64,000 bases of DNA from Paraglaciecola arctica (GTDB lineage: Bacteria > Pseudomonadota > Gammaproteobacteria > Enterobacterales > Alteromonadaceae), in NCBI RefSeq assembly GCF_018861065.1, contig NZ_JAHKQO010000045.1, positions 62,001 to 126,000 of the forward strand, read 5' to 3'. The notes below the pieces were generated by a model. The model was given only the letters and a program-made list of their open reading frames with translations. It ran no database searches and was not told the DNA's origin. Made by a program: the position numbers and the translations under genes. Of this stretch, positions 38,088 to 46,564 are shown piece by piece (within the stretch, counting starts at the first letter, position 1; each line of letters begins with the position of its first letter).

Positions 38088-38404
38088 CTTTTCTTTTCAA
38101 GTACTTACGTTCAAAACTCCTGTATAAATATCGAACAACCTTAGTCCGTGGGACGCCAATGAGTCATTTGTGAGGCGTCAATGGGTAAACTGTGAGACAT
38201 TTGTGAGTCATCAGGTTCCGCCTAATTCTCTACATCTCTTATTTTAACTAGTTTAAAGTCCGCATCATGTGGGTCAAAAGTTTTTTGTCGTCATATTTAA
38301 TATTGTAATTGAAGGGTCCCAGATTAGCTTCAATAAACAATTGTCTATTTATTCATTTTAGTTAATTAATTATAATTTGATGACTAAATTGATATGGATT
38401 AGAT
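38088..38404. other. Junction between tRNA-Val array and accessory locus
   Basis: About 320 bases without a gene. It contains two 15-bp near-repeats, TGAGTCATTTGTGAG (38160-38174) and TGAGACATTTGTGAG (38193-38207), plus GACGCC/GGCGTC arms around the first. Such spaced terminal repeats are reminiscent of transposon ends (IS21-type multiple repeats), but no transposase is next to them. The rest is AT-rich leader of the halogenase-like gene. Confidence 0.45.
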
Positions 38405-39883
38405 ATGAAAAAAATAATCATAGTTGGAGGTGGAACCGCTGGGTGGATGGCAGCTAACATCTTAGCTTACTCCTTTAAAAAATCGAATATTGAAATATGC
38501 TTAATTGAATCACCAGAAATATCTACGGTTGGTGTGGGAGAAGGATCGACGCCAGCGCTAAGAAATTTTTTTGACTTACTTAATATTAAAGAGTCAGATT
38601 GGATGCCTGCCTGTAATGCGACGTTTAAAACAGGCATTCGATTTAACGATTGGTCTACCGTAAAAGATTATGAAAGCTACTTTCATTCATTCCCATCTGA
38701 ACTGGACTTTCACACTCAAAATAGCTTTTTTTACAACGCAAGACTTAGAGCGTCGGGTATTAATGTAAATGCTAACCCGAGCGATTTTTATTTATCTTCT
38801 AGTATTTCTCAGCTGCGAAAACACCCTATTCCAAAAGAAAATTTTCCATTTGAAATAGATTACGCTTATCACTTTGACTCAAGTTTACTAGGCAAGTATT
38901 TACAAAAAGTTGCAAAAGATCTAGGAGTTAAGCATGTCGTTGCCCATGTCGAAAACATAAAAATTACAAGAGAAGATAGAGTTAGCTCTGTAGAATTGAA
39001 AAATGGAGAAGTTGTTAAAGGGGATTTTTTCATCGATTGCACTGGTTTCAAAGGAGTGATAATCAATCAATTTCCTGATACCGAATTCGTCAGTTATGGC
39101 AGCCAATTACTTAATGATTCAGCCGTTACAATATCAACACCTTTAACCAATAGAAAAATAAGTGCTGCAACAGAATCGACAGCTCTCGATTGCGGTTGGA
39201 CTTGGAAGATCCCACTCACAAATCGATACGGAAATGGCTATGTATATAGCTCAAAGCATATAAGCAAAGAGGATGCTGAAAAGGAGCTCAAGACTCACTT
39301 GAATATTCTTGATGATAATATAGCGGTAAGGCATTTGTCATTTAAACTAGGGCGTAACAATAAGCATTGGAATAGAAATTGTTTAGCTGTAGGTTTGTCT
39401 CAAGGTTTCATCGAACCATTAGAAGCTACTGCTTTACTGCTAATTCAACAAACGGTTGGCAAGTTTGTTGATTATTTTGAGAAAGGCAAATTTACTAATA
39501 AATATCAAACTGATTTCAACAATAGTGTTAATTCTGACTTTGACGGAATTAAAGAATACGTACTCTTGCATTACACGTTAAATACTCGACGTGATACACC
39601 TTACTGGATTGAAAACTCCAAAAATTTTTCAAACATGGATGCTAGAATATTAAAATTACTGCATGGGTGGAGAAATGGAGCTGATATCTCGCAACTCATA
39701 GTAAAATTAGGATTGTCAGAGTATTACCCTATCCCTTCGTGGTATGCCATTTTGTCAGGGAATGGCTATTTCCCTCAAGATCTTAATTTACCCAACAGAA
39801 ATCACACAAATGACAATTTTAAAGATGCTAAATTATTTATACAACGTTGTACAATGAACTATATAGATTATGAAGTTAAATAA
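38405..39883 (+). CDS. Tryptophan-halogenase-family flavoprotein
   Basis: A 492-residue FADH2-dependent monooxygenase-fold protein. The FAD motif GGGTAGWMAAN starts at residue 8, GVGEGSTP at 43-50, a Lys at residue 75 in FKTGIRF matches the catalytic Lys79 of PrnA, and WTWKIP (residues 265-270) is the halogenase WxWxIP signature. FIEPLEATALLLIQ near the C-terminal third carries the conserved Glu. In Alteromonadales and Caulobacterales, members sit beside TonB-dependent receptors of sugar-uptake loci, as here, and are not known to halogenate tryptophan. A flavin reductase is not visible in the window. The substrate is unknown. Confidence 0.88.
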   Translation: MKKIIIVGGGTAGWMAANILAYSFKKSNIEICLIESPEISTVGVGEGSTPALRNFFDLLNIKESDWMPACNATFKTGIRFNDWSTVKDYESYFHSFPSELDFHTQNSFFYNARLRASGINVNANPSDFYLSSSISQLRKHPIPKENFPFEIDYAYHFDSSLLGKYLQKVAKDLGVKHVVAHVENIKITREDRVSSVELKNGEVVKGDFFIDCTGFKGVIINQFPDTEFVSYGSQLLNDSAVTISTPLTNRKISAATESTALDCGWTWKIPLTNRYGNGYVYSSKHISKEDAEKELKTHLNILDDNIAVRHLSFKLGRNNKHWNRNCLAVGLSQGFIEPLEATALLLIQQTVGKFVDYFEKGKFTNKYQTDFNNSVNSDFDGIKEYVLLHYTLNTRRDTPYWIENSKNFSNMDARILKLLHGWRNGADISQLIVKLGLSEYYPIPSWYAILSGNGYFPQDLNLPNRNHTNDNFKDAKLFIQRCTMNYIDYEVK

Positions 39884-39898
39884 AAGAAAGTTGTTCCA

Positions 39899-39908
39899 TT
39901 TTCGCCCT
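39899..39908. repeat. Target-site duplication, left (ISAs1-type element)
   Basis: TTTTCGCCCT, directly before the left inverted repeat and repeated exactly at 41114-41123. Confidence 0.9.
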
Positions 39909-41113
39909 CAGGGCAAGATCATACTTAAACTTGCACACCCAAGTCAGAGTATGATCAAATCTAGCTTTTTAAGGCTAGGCTCATGTCATTTATCACCCAT
40001 TTCGATAATCTCGAAGATACGCGCTCCCATATCAATAAGAAACACGAACTACTCGACATCATCTTTTTAACGGTTGTCGCTATCTTATCAGGTGCCGAAG
40101 GGTGGAAAGATATCAAGCAGTTCGGTGATAGCAAGCTTGAATGGTTGCGTCAGTTCAGAGACTTTGAAGCAGGTATCCCAGTAGACGACACAATCGCTCG
40201 TATTATCAGTCGTTTAGAGCCAAGCGCCTTATTGAGTTGCTTTATGAGCTGGGTCAACGAAATACGGGAAAGTAACGGTCAATCTGTTATTGCATTTGAT
40301 GGTAAAACGCTTCGACATTCATTTTATGGTGATAGAAAGACAGCATTACACAGCGTATCAGCCTATGCCGTAGAGCAAGGCTTAGTGCTGGCACAACGTA
40401 AATCATTGAGTAAGAAGAATGAAGTCTCTACTGTTTTGGAGTTGATCGAATTACTGGAGCTTAAAGGCCACGTTATGACTGCTGATGCCATGCATTGTTT
40501 AAAGAAAGTGACGCTAGCCGTAGATAAGAAAGGCGGCGACTATGCATTACAAGTGAAAGATAACCAGGGAAAGTTAGCGAATGAAATCAAAGCCTATTTT
40601 CATAAAGTCCGCCGTGACGCACCTGAAGAACTCAAGAAGCACACATTATCATTAACCAATGATGGACATGGTCGCGTAGAGCATAGGCAATATGTACAGC
40701 TTCCTGTCACCGAATGGTTAGAACAACGCAAAGGCTGGAGCAACTTAAAGTCAGTGATTGAAGTAACAAGGACGAGATACATCAATGAGAAAGCCAGCTC
40801 AGAAACCGCCTATTACATCAGTTCATTAGAAGTTGACCTGCCACGTATAGCGAAAGTAATACGTAGTCACTGGGCAATTGAAAACGCCTCTCATTGGGCG
40901 CTAGATGTGACGTTCAAGGAAGATGAGTCGCGTATAAGACGGGGAGATGCACCTGAAAACATGGCCACCTTCAGACGACTTGCTATGAACCTAGCGCGTT
41001 TAAGCCCACTAAAAGACAGTATAAAAGGAAAACTTAAACAGGCTGCATGGTCTGATGATGCCAGAGAAAAGCTGATATTTGGTTAGAAATCATCCAAGGA
41101 TGATTTTGCCCTG
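39909..41113 (+). mobile_element. Complete ISAs1-family insertion sequence, 1205 bp
   Basis: The ends are inverted repeats CAGGGCAAGATCAT (39909-39922) and ATGATTTTGCCCTG (41100-41113), 13 of 14 paired, starting with CAGGG as usual for ISAs1. A 10-bp direct duplication TTTTCGCCCT flanks both ends, within the 8-10 bp expected for the family. It carries one intact transposase gene and lies between the stop codon of the halogenase-like gene and the shared terminator with the receptor gene, so no gene is broken. The perfect duplication suggests recent insertion. Confidence 0.93.
39983..41086 (+). CDS. ISAs1-family transposase
   Basis: A 367-residue DDE transposase of the H-repeat-associated/ISAs1 type. 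Characteristic pieces are FDNLEDTRSHINKKHELLDIIFLTVVAILSGAEGW at the N-terminus, VIAFDGKTLRHSF (first Asp), VMTADAMHCLKK (second Asp region), YALQVKDNQGKL, and HWAIENASHWALDVTFKEDESRIRRG with the catalytic Glu region. The frame is uninterrupted and nearly fills the element, so the element is probably active. Confidence 0.95.
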   Translation: MSFITHFDNLEDTRSHINKKHELLDIIFLTVVAILSGAEGWKDIKQFGDSKLEWLRQFRDFEAGIPVDDTIARIISRLEPSALLSCFMSWVNEIRESNGQSVIAFDGKTLRHSFYGDRKTALHSVSAYAVEQGLVLAQRKSLSKKNEVSTVLELIELLELKGHVMTADAMHCLKKVTLAVDKKGGDYALQVKDNQGKLANEIKAYFHKVRRDAPEELKKHTLSLTNDGHGRVEHRQYVQLPVTEWLEQRKGWSNLKSVIEVTRTRYINEKASSETAYYISSLEVDLPRIAKVIRSHWAIENASHWALDVTFKEDESRIRRGDAPENMATFRRLAMNLARLSPLKDSIKGKLKQAAWSDDAREKLIFG

Positions 41114-41123
41114 TTTTCGCCCT
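41114..41123. repeat. Target-site duplication, right (ISAs1-type element)
   Basis: TTTTCGCCCT, the exact copy of 39899-39908. Confidence 0.9.
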
Positions 41124-41136
41124 TATAATTATAAAA

Positions 41137-41165
41137 AACCACTTATAGATAAACTATAAGTGGTT
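41137..41165. terminator. Bidirectional terminator between halogenase-like and receptor genes
   Basis: A 12-bp perfect stem AACCACTTATAG / CTATAAGTGGTT with a 5-base loop, with A-run on the left. It ends the receptor gene (minus strand) and would have ended the halogenase-like gene before the insertion sequence separated them. Confidence 0.85.
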
Positions 41166-41198
41166 GAATATTTCTATTTCTTGTTTGTGAAGGCTACC

Positions 41199-44100
41199 CT
41201 AAAGTCTTCCTCGCACACCTAAAGTATATCTAGCCTCATTGATAAACTGTTTCTGGCGATTATCTTCCCACTGCAGATATTGAGCTTGAGACTCTTCAGT
41301 TATATTTGTTCCTTGCGCATAGACCGATATATTTTCATTAATATCGTAACTGACCGACATATCAACATAACTTGTTGGCTCGTTGTAATGAGCAAATGGT
41401 CGGCTAACTTGAGCTCCATCATCCCATATGCTGGTCACGCCAACCAAGGATTCACTGCGATAGTTGTGAGCCACTCGGATCGCTAAGCCATTTTTCTCCC
41501 AATATATTACGGTATTAGCTTGGTTTTCGGAATTATCACTAATTGGTAGCTCGTCACCATACCAATCTGTATTTGCACTATCACTTGGTGCGTAGGTGTA
41601 ATTAAACATCATACCCAAACCATTTATGGCTTCAGGGAGAAAATCGAATGCTTGTTGATAACTAAATTCAACTCCTTTTATTTTCCCTCCAGCTCCATTT
41701 AGGATCGTACTTGTGGGTACGCTTGTGTTGGTTACTTGTCCATCTGAATCAGTTATGTCACTGCGTATCACAGTTCCATTTTCAATGAATGATTCGATAT
41801 CCATACTGAACAAACCAATACTCACTAACCCTGTTTCGTTAAAATACCATTCATATGAAGCATCAATGTTAGTAGAACGCCAAGGCTTTAAATTTGGGTT
41901 GCCATTGGCAGATGCTGATTGTGCCTGAAACGACCCATCAGGTTGTATCAATCGCGTCACGCTCAGTCCTCTGCCTAAGTTATTGGCATCATGAGAGCTT
42001 AACGTTTCGTTATATGAAAGGCGGAAAATTTGGTCATCAGCGATTTCAAACGAAATATTTGCGCTAGGCAGAAAGTCACTATAATCATTGCTAGTAGTTG
42101 TTTCTCCACCATCTAAATTCTCAGCCCCAGGCCCGAGCAAATATGTCTTATTATTAAAAACAGCGGTCGTGCCCGATACAATTTCGTGCTGAGTGATTTC
42201 CAGATCTGTCTCTATATAGCGAAAACCTAAGTTTGCATTGTAAGGGACGCCCAATTCACCACTGAAATTTGCCTGAGCATAAATTGAAATAGTTTCTTCA
42301 TTCACGACAAATGTATTGTCCGGATTCATCGCTTTAATATTTGAGCCATATAACTTGGTATTAAAGTCTGCTGCGTTATCCAACACTTTAGGGTCAAGAA
42401 AGTAAAGACTACCCAAGCCGGTTGCACCGCCAAAATCACTTATTTGAATGATGTTATCAGCAATACGCGAGTCATCAAATGAGATTGGGGGAATGTAGGT
42501 TTCTCCCGTAACAGGTGCACCTGATGCAGTATCTTTCCAACGAGCAACAAAATCATCTCCATTTGCATTTGTGAACTCGGCCAACCCATTCCAGTTAAAT
42601 CTTTCAACTTCGCGTTCTGATGCCCGCACACCAAAATCAACAGACACAAGGTCACCCAAGTCAAACATATAACTACCATCTGCCCTCAAAACATCTAGCG
42701 TGGCGTCAGTTTCATTTCCGTTGTTGTTGATGGACGTGGCTGCATATCTACTGCGATTAGAACCTAACACTTCGCCATCAATAATGGGTAATTCCCAGTG
42801 CTGATTGTCTCCTGAATAACGGATCCCCACTGGGATTTGCGTATAAACGGGAGCTCCGTCTGAATCTAAAACTGGTTGAGATGCTGCATCTAATGCAGGC
42901 TGGCCTGCGTAGCCCCAAGGATTTACCGCACTTATCACTTCACCACCAGGCCCCTTATAAGTTGCACCTACTTGAGAGCCATCATTAATGTAATTATCGG
43001 CAAATCCGCCATATTGATCATTCTTTGCACTCCCGTGTACATAACGAACACTGCCTGAGAATACTCCACCGTTGTCGAACTCCAATTCGATATTTGTATT
43101 TAATGAGTCTCTGTCAGAGTATAGCGTTTCAGAGTGAGACATAGTTCGACGAGCCTGAAGCTCAGCAGCTTGGACTGAATGAAAGTCTCCTCCATCTGCG
43201 TCGTGTATATCTGGGCGGGCTACTGTTTCAATAGGATTGAACCATCCCCAATTACCTTGCCATGCATTACTCGCGATGAAAGCTGCTGAGCGCTGATACT
43301 CTTCCATTTGGGTATAAAAAACGTCAGCCGTCAGTACAAAACTATCTGATAATTGTGCCTGAAAAGACGCATTGATACCCAATCTCTCACGGTCCGTAAA
43401 CTTATTTGCCGCTTGGTGCCCTTGGAAAGATTGGAAGCCGTCATTGAAATCGCCGTCACCGTTTATGTCATCAGGAGAACGAGCAAATCGCCCGCCACCA
43501 GGTCCGTCTTCGGATGCGCCACGAAACCAACCATCGCCGGCCGAGCCTAACGTATAATCAGCTAGATTGGATGTTTGATAAGCCACATTTACTGTAGCGC
43601 CAATAGTGCCCGTATTAATTCCGCCAAAAATAGATAGCTTTCCGTCGGTGTCATCTCCCAATGAGCCCTGTGTAAGTTCAGCTAAACCTGCGAAAGTAGT
43701 ACCTTCATCAAGATTAAAACCTCTGAGTGTTTTCAGATCTACAGTGCCAGAAATACCGCCGCTGAGTACACTAGCCGTGTTCGATTTAATCACGTCCATA
43801 CCAGACACCATTGTAGACGGTATGTCAGCAAAGTCAGGTTGCACTGTTGTTATTGAACCAGCAGCTAAAAACTGTTCACCATTTAGTGTTGTATTAACCT
43901 GTGGCATACCTCGAACGTTTAATCGGGCGCCTTCCCCTGCGGAGCGCGTAATCTGTACCCCTGAAACGCGCTGCAAAGAATCTGCAATAGTTGCGTCTGG
44001 CAACTTACCGATATCTTCTGCAGAAATTGAATCTACTACGCTAGAAGCGAATCTCTTTGTATTTATTGAACGAATTTGAGAGCCCTTAATCCCCCTAATT

Positions 44101-44249
44101 TGAATCACTTCGACACCGCTTTCGGCTTCGTTTTCGAGTTCTGCCTCAGACGTTTGTTGAGCAAAGAGTGTGTTGGGAGCTAGGACTAACCCCGTCAATA
44201 CGCTAGCCGACAAAATACTGCGCTTAAATTTTCTATTTTCAAAAAGCAT
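41199..44249 (-). CDS. TonB-dependent outer-membrane receptor (carbohydrate type)
   Basis: A 1016-residue outer-membrane active transporter. It has a signal peptide cleaved near LFA-QQ (residue 31), a TonB-box-like VEVIQIRG, a plug domain (SVVDSISAEDIGKLPDATIADSLQRVSGVQI ... NVRGMPQVNTTLNGEQF), and a long barrel with an NxxPDS-like FRLSYNETLSSHDANNLGRGLS and a terminal YTLGVRGRL. The plug IGKLPDATIADSLQRVSGVQI is the pattern of receptors for oligosaccharides in Alteromonadales and Caulobacter; there is no SusD partner. It is flanked by a halogenase-like gene and sulfatases. Two LacI-type operators lie 123 and 183 bases upstream. AGGAAA precedes the start. Confidence 0.93.
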   Translation of the reverse strand: MLFENRKFKRSILSASVLTGLVLAPNTLFAQQTSEAELENEAESGVEVIQIRGIKGSQIRSINTKRFASSVVDSISAEDIGKLPDATIADSLQRVSGVQITRSAGEGARLNVRGMPQVNTTLNGEQFLAAGSITTVQPDFADIPSTMVSGMDVIKSNTASVLSGGISGTVDLKTLRGFNLDEGTTFAGLAELTQGSLGDDTDGKLSIFGGINTGTIGATVNVAYQTSNLADYTLGSAGDGWFRGASEDGPGGGRFARSPDDINGDGDFNDGFQSFQGHQAANKFTDRERLGINASFQAQLSDSFVLTADVFYTQMEEYQRSAAFIASNAWQGNWGWFNPIETVARPDIHDADGGDFHSVQAAELQARRTMSHSETLYSDRDSLNTNIELEFDNGGVFSGSVRYVHGSAKNDQYGGFADNYINDGSQVGATYKGPGGEVISAVNPWGYAGQPALDAASQPVLDSDGAPVYTQIPVGIRYSGDNQHWELPIIDGEVLGSNRSRYAATSINNNGNETDATLDVLRADGSYMFDLGDLVSVDFGVRASEREVERFNWNGLAEFTNANGDDFVARWKDTASGAPVTGETYIPPISFDDSRIADNIIQISDFGGATGLGSLYFLDPKVLDNAADFNTKLYGSNIKAMNPDNTFVVNEETISIYAQANFSGELGVPYNANLGFRYIETDLEITQHEIVSGTTAVFNNKTYLLGPGAENLDGGETTTSNDYSDFLPSANISFEIADDQIFRLSYNETLSSHDANNLGRGLSVTRLIQPDGSFQAQSASANGNPNLKPWRSTNIDASYEWYFNETGLVSIGLFSMDIESFIENGTVIRSDITDSDGQVTNTSVPTSTILNGAGGKIKGVEFSYQQAFDFLPEAINGLGMMFNYTYAPSDSANTDWYGDELPISDNSENQANTVIYWEKNGLAIRVAHNYRSESLVGVTSIWDDGAQVSRPFAHYNEPTSYVDMSVSYDINENISVYAQGTNITEESQAQYLQWEDNRQKQFINEARYTLGVRGRL

Positions 44250-44371
44250 ATTTCATTTCCTGTTTTAATTATGTTCTGAGACGTAGCTTAGGTAGCATCC
44301 CGTGCATCTATAAATGTTCAGTGCTAAATGACTAACAATTTAATAAAATATTCACATTTACACCGAATAGA

Positions 44372-44383
44372 GTAACCGGTTAC
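44372..44383. promoter_or_regulatory. LacI-family operator candidate 1
   Basis: Perfect palindrome GTAACCGGTTAC, 123 bases upstream of the receptor start, with the central CG typical of LacI/GalR operators. Confidence 0.75.
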
Positions 44384-44431
44384 ATTGAAATTGAAAAAAA
44401 TTCCACTCAAACAATGTATGTGAAGCTTAAC

Positions 44432-44443
44432 GTAACCGATTAC
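44432..44443. promoter_or_regulatory. LacI-family operator candidate 2
   Basis: GTAACCGATTAC, one mismatch from the palindrome, 60 bases from site 1 (centre to centre), close to the 57-base spacing of the pair upstream of the GMC operon. Confidence 0.7.
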
Positions 44444-44794
44444 AAATAATCAACATTTTAATTACATAAATATCAAGAAAGCAAAAACATACGCCTTAAC
44501 CTATTGAATTATAATAATAAAAACACCATATTCTTTCACTAGTACTTTCTCTCAGAGAAACAACTAGAAAACCAAACACTCAAATATCTCTTCGGTACAT
44601 TTACAGATATCTCACATCTCAAATTTCGTTTATAATTATTTTGACAAATTAAATGCCAAGTAAAATATATGCAATAAAATCATAACGTTAAAGTAGTAAA
44701 AATGAATTATTTAATTTTAACATTATATTACAACCCGCTCTTAAGTTGTCTTCACTCCAGCGTAATATGAGAATAAGAACACCCAACCCCAGTT

Positions 44795-44806
44795 GTAACC
44801 GGTTAC
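44795..44806. promoter_or_regulatory. LacI-family operator candidate 3
   Basis: Perfect palindrome GTAACCGGTTAC, about 550 bases upstream of the receptor start. Confidence 0.7.
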
Positions 44807-44883
44807 GAAGCGAGGTTGTAATTTTTAAATTTGGGTTCTTGTGACAACTTAATTTTCTATAACTATTATTTCATACACTATTT

Positions 44884-44895
44884 GTAACCGGTAAC
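44884..44895. promoter_or_regulatory. LacI-family operator candidate 4
   Basis: GTAACCGGTAAC, 89 bases from site 3, with one half-site altered. Confidence 0.65.
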
Positions 44896-45343
44896 TTACG
44901 TCAAAGTGATTTAGATTCTTTACTAAAATGAAAAACAATTATTTATTGCACTACATCTATTAGTAATCTCTGGTACAGAAGTACTAAATACCAGTTTTGA
45001 GTAAGATTTATTTGTTGGATTCTCAGGAATTTCCAATTGGGAAGAAGTGATGAGTTAAATCTCTATATTTGTCCCTTATTAATCTCTATTCTAAGTATCA
45101 AACACGAATCTATATCTGTCTAATGTTTATTAAACAGAACAGTCATAGTACAGCGTTAAGTTATATTACCAAGAATTGTTGTAATTTTTAATTTAAAGAA
45201 AAATGACTATTAATATAGGTACTGCAGATAAACTCTGTTTTAACAGTAACGTGCACTAGTCATTCATTTAAGGAGTGTTCTGGTTAAATGGCACCGGACA
45301 CTTTAATAAGAGACAATTAACCGTCAAATATTAAGGTGTGAAC

Positions 45344-45634
45344 ATGACACAGAAACGTAGTTATAAGCAGTACCCAAAGGAATTTAAAGAAGAAGCGGTT
45401 GCGCTGGTATTAGAGCAAGGTTATTCCGTCCCTGAAGCCGCTAAGTCATTGGATATAGCCGCCAATATGCTTTACCGCTGGAAAGAGCTTCATGAGCAGC
45501 AAATCCAAGGTAAAGTGCTTGTTGAAGATGAGCGCGAAGAGTTAAAACGCCTGCGCAAAGAAAATAAAGAATTGCGCATGGAGAAAGAGATTTTAAAAAA
45601 GGCCAGTGCCTTCTTCGCGAAAGAAATGAAATAA
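45344..45634 (+). CDS. IS3-family transposase OrfA
   Basis: A ~96-residue DNA-binding subunit: helix-turn-helix KEFKEEAVALVLEQGYSVPEAAKSLDIAANMLYRW followed by a leucine-zipper-like coiled coil (LKRLRKENKELRMEKEILKKASAF). I chose the ATG at 45344, with AAGG seven bases before it. The slippery heptamer A AAA AAG at 45595-45601 lies within LKK near the end, so a -1 shift makes the OrfAB fusion. Confidence 0.93.
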   Translation: MTQKRSYKQYPKEFKEEAVALVLEQGYSVPEAAKSLDIAANMLYRWKELHEQQIQGKVLVEDEREELKRLRKENKELRMEKEILKKASAFFAKEMK

Positions 45635-45660
45635 GATTTCGTTTCATAAAGACACAAGCT

Positions 45661-46503
45661 GTGCACTATCCGGTGCGCATATTGTGTCGTGTGATGAAGG
45701 TCAGTAAGTCAGCCTATTACGCTTGGTGCGCTCGGTCTGGTCAATTGATAACAGAGCACGAACTATCGCTTTATCGTCAAGCTAAAGCCCTGTTCAAAGC
45801 CAGTCGAGACAGTTTGGGTAGCCGAGAGTTATCTAAAAAGCTGAACGAAACTGGCTATAAAATCAGTCGATATCGCACTATCAAATTGATGAAAAAATTA
45901 AAGCTAAAGGTGAAGCAGCGCATCGCCTATAAGGTCACAACTAAGCGTAAACATAGCGATAAAGTGGCGAATAACCTGTTGAATCAAAACTTTAATCCGC
46001 TCGCTAGTGACGAGATTTGGGCTGGCGACATTACGTATTTGAAAACAGCAGAAGGCTGGATGTATCTGGCTATCGTTATGGATTTGTACTCTCGCCGTAT
46101 TGTGGGATGGCAAATAGAAAAACACATGACCACTGACTTAATAAGTAAAGCACTTATCAAAGCAGTGAATCTGAGACAACCTAAGGCTGGACTCGTATTC
46201 CATAGCGATCGAGGCTCACAATATACGAGCAAGCACTTTAGTATGTTGCTAAAAGGATATGGCATTCGCGCATCAATGGGTGATGTGGGGGCTTGTTGGG
46301 ATAACGCGGTAGTTGAGCGTTTCTTCGGGAGTTTAAAACACGATTGGATATTAAAAACAGCTCAACCGACTCGTGAACATATGAAGCAAGATGTGGCTGA
46401 ATATATGAAATATTACAACCAAGATCGGTTACATACGGCAAATGGCAATATGTCACCGATTAAATATGAAATATCTCAAAAGAAAGTGTCCGGTTGGAGT
46501 TGA
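45661..46503 (+). CDS. IS3-family transposase OrfB (DDE integrase domain)
   Basis: The catalytic part, ~280 residues, in the -1 frame relative to orfA. An N-terminal HTH_21-type domain (LGSRELSKKLNETGYKISRYR) precedes the rve core with Asp in WAGDITYL, Asp in VFHSDRGSQYTS and Glu in DNAVVERFFGSLKHD. The frame is open upstream through the slip site at 45595, so the active enzyme is probably the frameshifted OrfAB; the GTG at 45661 is only a nominal start. Intact, so likely functional. Confidence 0.93.
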   Translation: MHYPVRILCRVMKVSKSAYYAWCARSGQLITEHELSLYRQAKALFKASRDSLGSRELSKKLNETGYKISRYRTIKLMKKLKLKVKQRIAYKVTTKRKHSDKVANNLLNQNFNPLASDEIWAGDITYLKTAEGWMYLAIVMDLYSRRIVGWQIEKHMTTDLISKALIKAVNLRQPKAGLVFHSDRGSQYTSKHFSMLLKGYGIRASMGDVGACWDNAVVERFFGSLKHDWILKTAQPTREHMKQDVAEYMKYYNQDRLHTANGNMSPIKYEISQKKVSGWS

Positions 46504-46564
46504 CCACTACAGAGTGCTGTGAAATTTATGTTTTAACAAATACGATGTAACAGATGAATGACAA

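Larger units (their letters stand above)
44250..45275. other. 1-kb AT-rich regulatory stretch upstream of the receptor gene
   Basis: No gene is visible from the receptor start to the left end of the IS3 element. It holds four LacI-type palindromes in two pairs (44372/44432 and 44795/44884). The distal pair is too far from the receptor for a simple repressor and may act by looping or belong to a lost promoter. Otherwise it is very AT-rich. Confidence 0.6.
45276..46511 (+). mobile_element. Complete IS3-family insertion sequence, 1236 bp
   Basis: Imperfect terminal inverted repeats of 29 bp (45276-45304 and 46483-46511; 22 of 29 paired, with ACCGGACACTTT fully conserved inside and TGT...ACA at the tips). 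A 3-bp duplication GAG flanks it (45273-45275 and 46512-46514), as expected for IS3. It carries orfA and orfB in the usual -1 relation with an A6G slip site. It has inserted between the receptor's regulatory region and the 3' end of the first sulfatase gene and breaks no visible gene. Confidence 0.93.

Noticed and set aside
37782-38127. Plus-strand frames of 79 and 67 codons
   Set aside because: They run through the tRNA-Val genes and encode repeated tRNA sequence, so they are not protein genes.
43606-44079. 157-codon plus-strand frame inside the receptor gene
   Set aside because: It is fully antisense to the conserved plug region of the receptor, has no ribosome site, and its composition is that of a shadow frame.
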